A program made the position numbers and the translations under genes. From JBARRO01 sp049644265 (lineage in GTDB: Bacteria > Bacteroidota > Ignavibacteria > UBA10030), in assembly GCA_049644265.1 (NCBI GenBank), contig JBARRO010000276.1, forward strand, positions 1-43,520: a stretch of 43,520 bases of DNA, written 5' to 3'. Below the pieces are notes generated by a model, which searched no databases, had not been told where the DNA came from, and saw only the letters and a program-made list of their open reading frames with translations. Below, piece after piece: positions 41,740-43,520 of this stretch; the first letter of the stretch is position 1; each line of letters begins with the position of its first letter.

Positions 41740-43263
41740 ATGGGTAACGCAATCGAAACACTCCAGGAAAAGCTGTATCGGTCTTCGAAGTTCCTCCTCG
41801 GCGTCGAGCTGGTTTCCATTCGTGGCTCCATGGCTGAGAAAAGTGCAGTTCGGGCCCGCACGTTTGCCAATCAGCTTGTCGAATCTCCCTCCGTTGATTG
41901 GGTCTCCATAACGGATAACGCGGGCGGCAATCCGCAACTGGCCCCGCAGGCTCTCGCCAAACCCATCCTCTATGCGGGCAAAGAAGTCGTCATCCATCTG
42001 ACCTGTAAAGACCTCAATCGCAACGGATTGGAAAGTGAAGCCTGGCAGCTCAGCAGCGAGGGTTTTCACAATGTCCTTGCGATGACGGGCGACTATCCTG
42101 TGAGCGGCAACGGCGGCATGGCAAAGCCGGTGTTCGACCTCGATTCGTTGGGACTGATTTCCCTCCTGAGCAAAATGAATCGGGGCTTCGACGAACACCA
42201 TGTCAAGACCGAGTTTTGCATCGGTGCAGTGACCACGAACTACAAGCTTCTTGAGGGAGAGCTCATCCCCCAATACCTCAAGCTCCGGAAGAAGGTCGAA
42301 TGCGGAGCTGCATTTATTATCAATCAGGTCGGTTACGATTCACGCAAAGCGCATGAGCTTCGGGTGTACATGGATCGGCACGAGATGAAGCACATTCCGC
42401 TCATTGGGAATGTGTTTGTTCTGAGCGCCAGGACGGCAACGATGTTCCATGAGAGGAGAATTCCCGGCATCGTTGTGACGCAGGAGCTCCTCGACCTCTG
42501 TCTGAAGCAAGCACAGTCTGCCGATGAAGGAAAGGCATTCTTCCTGGAGTTTGCCGCGAAGCAGATGGCAGTATTTCGCGGATTGGGGTATCGGGGAGTG
42601 TATTTGGGAGGGATGCACAACCTCGAGTCCATCGAAAAAATTCTTGAGATCGAGCGGTCATTCTCCGAAGGGGATTGGAAGGAATTTGCTCGGAAGATCA
42701 AGTTCTCACAACCAAAGGAATTTTTCTTTTACGAAGAAGACCGTTTAACGGGACTGGCGGATCCGACGAAGGAGATTTCCACAGGGCGGCCGAAGCACGC
42801 CCATGTTGGCTATCGCATGTCCCAGTGGGTCCACGACATTGCCTTCGCAGGAGAAGGACCGCTGACGAAGCTGGGGGCAGCCGTCTGCACCAACGCAAAG
42901 GATTCTTTTCAAGGTCCGTCATTGTTGCGAGCAGTCGAGAAGGTCAGCAAAAACGTCATCTACCGCTGCAAGGACTGCGGCGACTGTTCGCTGCCCGAAA
43001 TCGCCTTCTTGTGCCCCGAATCGCAATGCGCAAAAAACCAGCGAAACGGTCCCTGCGGAGGCACGAGGGATGGACGCTGCGAAGTGGATGGATTTGGCGA
43101 CTGCATCTGGATCCGGGCATACGACCGGTTGAGACACGACGGAAAGGAACTGGACCTTCTTTCTCATGCTCCAGTTTTGCAGGATCAGGGATTGAGAGGA
43201 ACTTCTTCGTGGGCAAACAACTGGCTGGGAAGAGACCATAAAGGAAAGCGAGCGACCCCGTAA
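41740..43263 (+). CDS. methylene-tetrahydrofolate reductase with MetV-like Cys-rich C-terminal domain
   Basis: This 507-residue protein joins two parts. Residues about 1-300 are a MetF-like flavin barrel (FLLGVELVSIRG, DWVSITDNAGGNPQL, VIHLTCKDLNRNGLE, VLAMTGDYP, EFCIGAVTTN). Residues about 330-470 are the MTHFR_C/MetV-like zinc domain with eight or more Cys residues (YRCKDCGDCSLPEIAFLCPE, CAKNQRNGPCGGTRDGRCEV). MetV-type domains in acetogens pass electrons between MetF and partners. This reductase could therefore run in the oxidative direction, turning methyl-folate into methylene-folate when methyl groups arrive from demethylation. Ordinary methionine synthesis is the alternative. The start lacks a clear Shine-Dalgarno. 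The stop codon lies inside the first copy of the repeat that follows. Confidence 0.9.
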   Translation: MGNAIETLQEKLYRSSKFLLGVELVSIRGSMAEKSAVRARTFANQLVESPSVDWVSITDNAGGNPQLAPQALAKPILYAGKEVVIHLTCKDLNRNGLESEAWQLSSEGFHNVLAMTGDYPVSGNGGMAKPVFDLDSLGLISLLSKMNRGFDEHHVKTEFCIGAVTTNYKLLEGELIPQYLKLRKKVECGAAFIINQVGYDSRKAHELRVYMDRHEMKHIPLIGNVFVLSARTATMFHERRIPGIVVTQELLDLCLKQAQSADEGKAFFLEFAAKQMAVFRGLGYRGVYLGGMHNLESIEKILEIERSFSEGDWKEFARKIKFSQPKEFFFYEEDRLTGLADPTKEISTGRPKHAHVGYRMSQWVHDIAFAGEGPLTKLGAAVCTNAKDSFQGPSLLRAVEKVSKNVIYRCKDCGDCSLPEIAFLCPESQCAKNQRNGPCGGTRDGRCEVDGFGDCIWIRAYDRLRHDGKELDLLSHAPVLQDQGLRGTSSWANNWLGRDHKGKRATP

Positions 43264-43364
43264 GGGTCGAACTCCTACGGAGTTCGTTTCAAAGGGGATC
43301 TTATTCGACAAACGTTCAACTCCTAACGGAGTTGAAAGAGGAAGCTCGTGGCCTCCTGACCCCG
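43260..43364. repeat. 105-base palindromic repeat, copy 1
   Basis: This unit recurs at 43416-43520 with five differences in 105 bases. Inside it are a 7-bp-stem hairpin GAACTCCTACGGAGTTC (43269-43285) and another, CAACTCCTAACGGAGTTG (43317-43334). The junction GACCCCGTAGGGGTC (43359-43373) is a perfect 6-bp stem with a 3-base loop. It overlaps the last codon and stop of the reductase gene. Confidence 0.85.
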
Positions 43365-43415
43365 TAGGGGTCGTACGTTTGTAATCACGACCCAGACTGG
43401 CAACCCAACCCCGCC

Positions 43416-43520
43416 GTAGGGGTCGAACTCCTACGGAGTTCGTTTCAAAAGGGATCTTATTCGACAAACGTTCAACTCCTAGCGGAGTCGAAAGAGGAAG
43501 CTCGCGGCCTCCTGACCCCG
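43416..43520. repeat. 105-base palindromic repeat, copy 2 (runs to window edge)
   Basis: Second copy of the unit at 43260-43364, separated from it by 51 bases of unrelated spacer (period 156). The copy ends exactly at the window edge with CCTGACCCCG, so the array may continue. The second internal hairpin has one mismatch here (CAACTCC/GGAGTCG). Confidence 0.85.

Noticed and set aside
43260..43520. CRISPR array
   Set aside because: Only two copies of a 105-base palindrome-rich unit are visible, which is far longer than CRISPR repeats, with a single 51-base spacer and no cas genes.

Overview
The window reads as a hemicellulose-utilisation locus, specifically for (methyl)glucuronoxylan or glucuronoarabinoxylan, from a member of the Fibrobacteres-Chlorobi-Bacteroidetes superphylum. 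The best fit is an Ignavibacteria/Chlorobi-side lineage. Seven intact secreted proteins and one gene remnant end in the FxxxQNYPNPFNPTT type-A C-terminal sorting domain (type IX secretion style) typical of that group. Start codons often have good Shine-Dalgarno sequences, and three promoters look like ordinary sigma70 promoters (TTGnnT-N17-nAnTAT). Both traits fit that side of the superphylum better than classical Bacteroidia. Taxonomy is inference; no rRNA is present.

Layout. 1-508: end of an M1 aminopeptidase, unrelated to the rest. 584-2890 (minus): mannonate dehydratase (uxuA) and a LacI-type regulator. 2891-3245: divergent control region with three operator-like sites. 3246-7476: GH8 exo-oligoxylanase and GH115 alpha-glucuronidase. 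7686-7727: a second repressible promoter, then GH3 beta-xylosidase, a GPH-family symporter, xylose isomerase (xylA) and a large TonB-dependent receptor without a SusD partner. 16354-21480: two unusual secreted proteins (a beta-helix, and an FG-GAP/ASPIC/Fn3 protein), closed by a strong terminator. 21541-21997: wreck of a sialate-O-acetylesterase-like gene. 22070-34815: surface enzymes: CE15 glucuronoyl esterase, GH43, a sorting-domain remnant, GH30_8 glucuronoxylanase, GH35-like enzyme, GH10 xylanase, beta-helix protein and a second GH10 xylanase. 34856-43263: UroD-like methyltransferase, corrinoid protein, GH51 arabinofuranosidase, a small conserved protein, zinc homocysteine methyltransferase, an MHS-type transporter and a methylene-tetrahydrofolate reductase with a Cys-rich C-terminal domain. 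43260-43520: a 105-base repeat, present twice.

How it fits together. GH30_8, the two GH10s, CE15 and GH43 carry sorting domains and should act outside the cell, cutting the xylan backbone at methylglucuronate branches and breaking lignin ester links. GH115, GH8 and GH51 carry signal peptides but no sorting domain and probably act in the periplasm. GH3 and XylA have no signal peptide and finish the job in the cytoplasm after import by the GPH symporter. GH115 releases 4-O-methylglucuronate, whose methyl ether must be removed before the uronate can reach UxuA.

The most interesting inference is that the corrinoid methyltransferase set at 34.8-43.3 kb removes that methyl group (or one from a lignin methoxyl) and sends it to homocysteine and/or tetrahydrofolate. 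That would link xylan degradation to B12-dependent O-demethylation. The genes are plainly there; the substrate is a hypothesis.

Intergenic spaces from about 29.7 kb onward are full of REP-like palindromes and short repeats, while the left part has few. No tRNA, rRNA, CRISPR array, insertion sequence or transposase gene was found.
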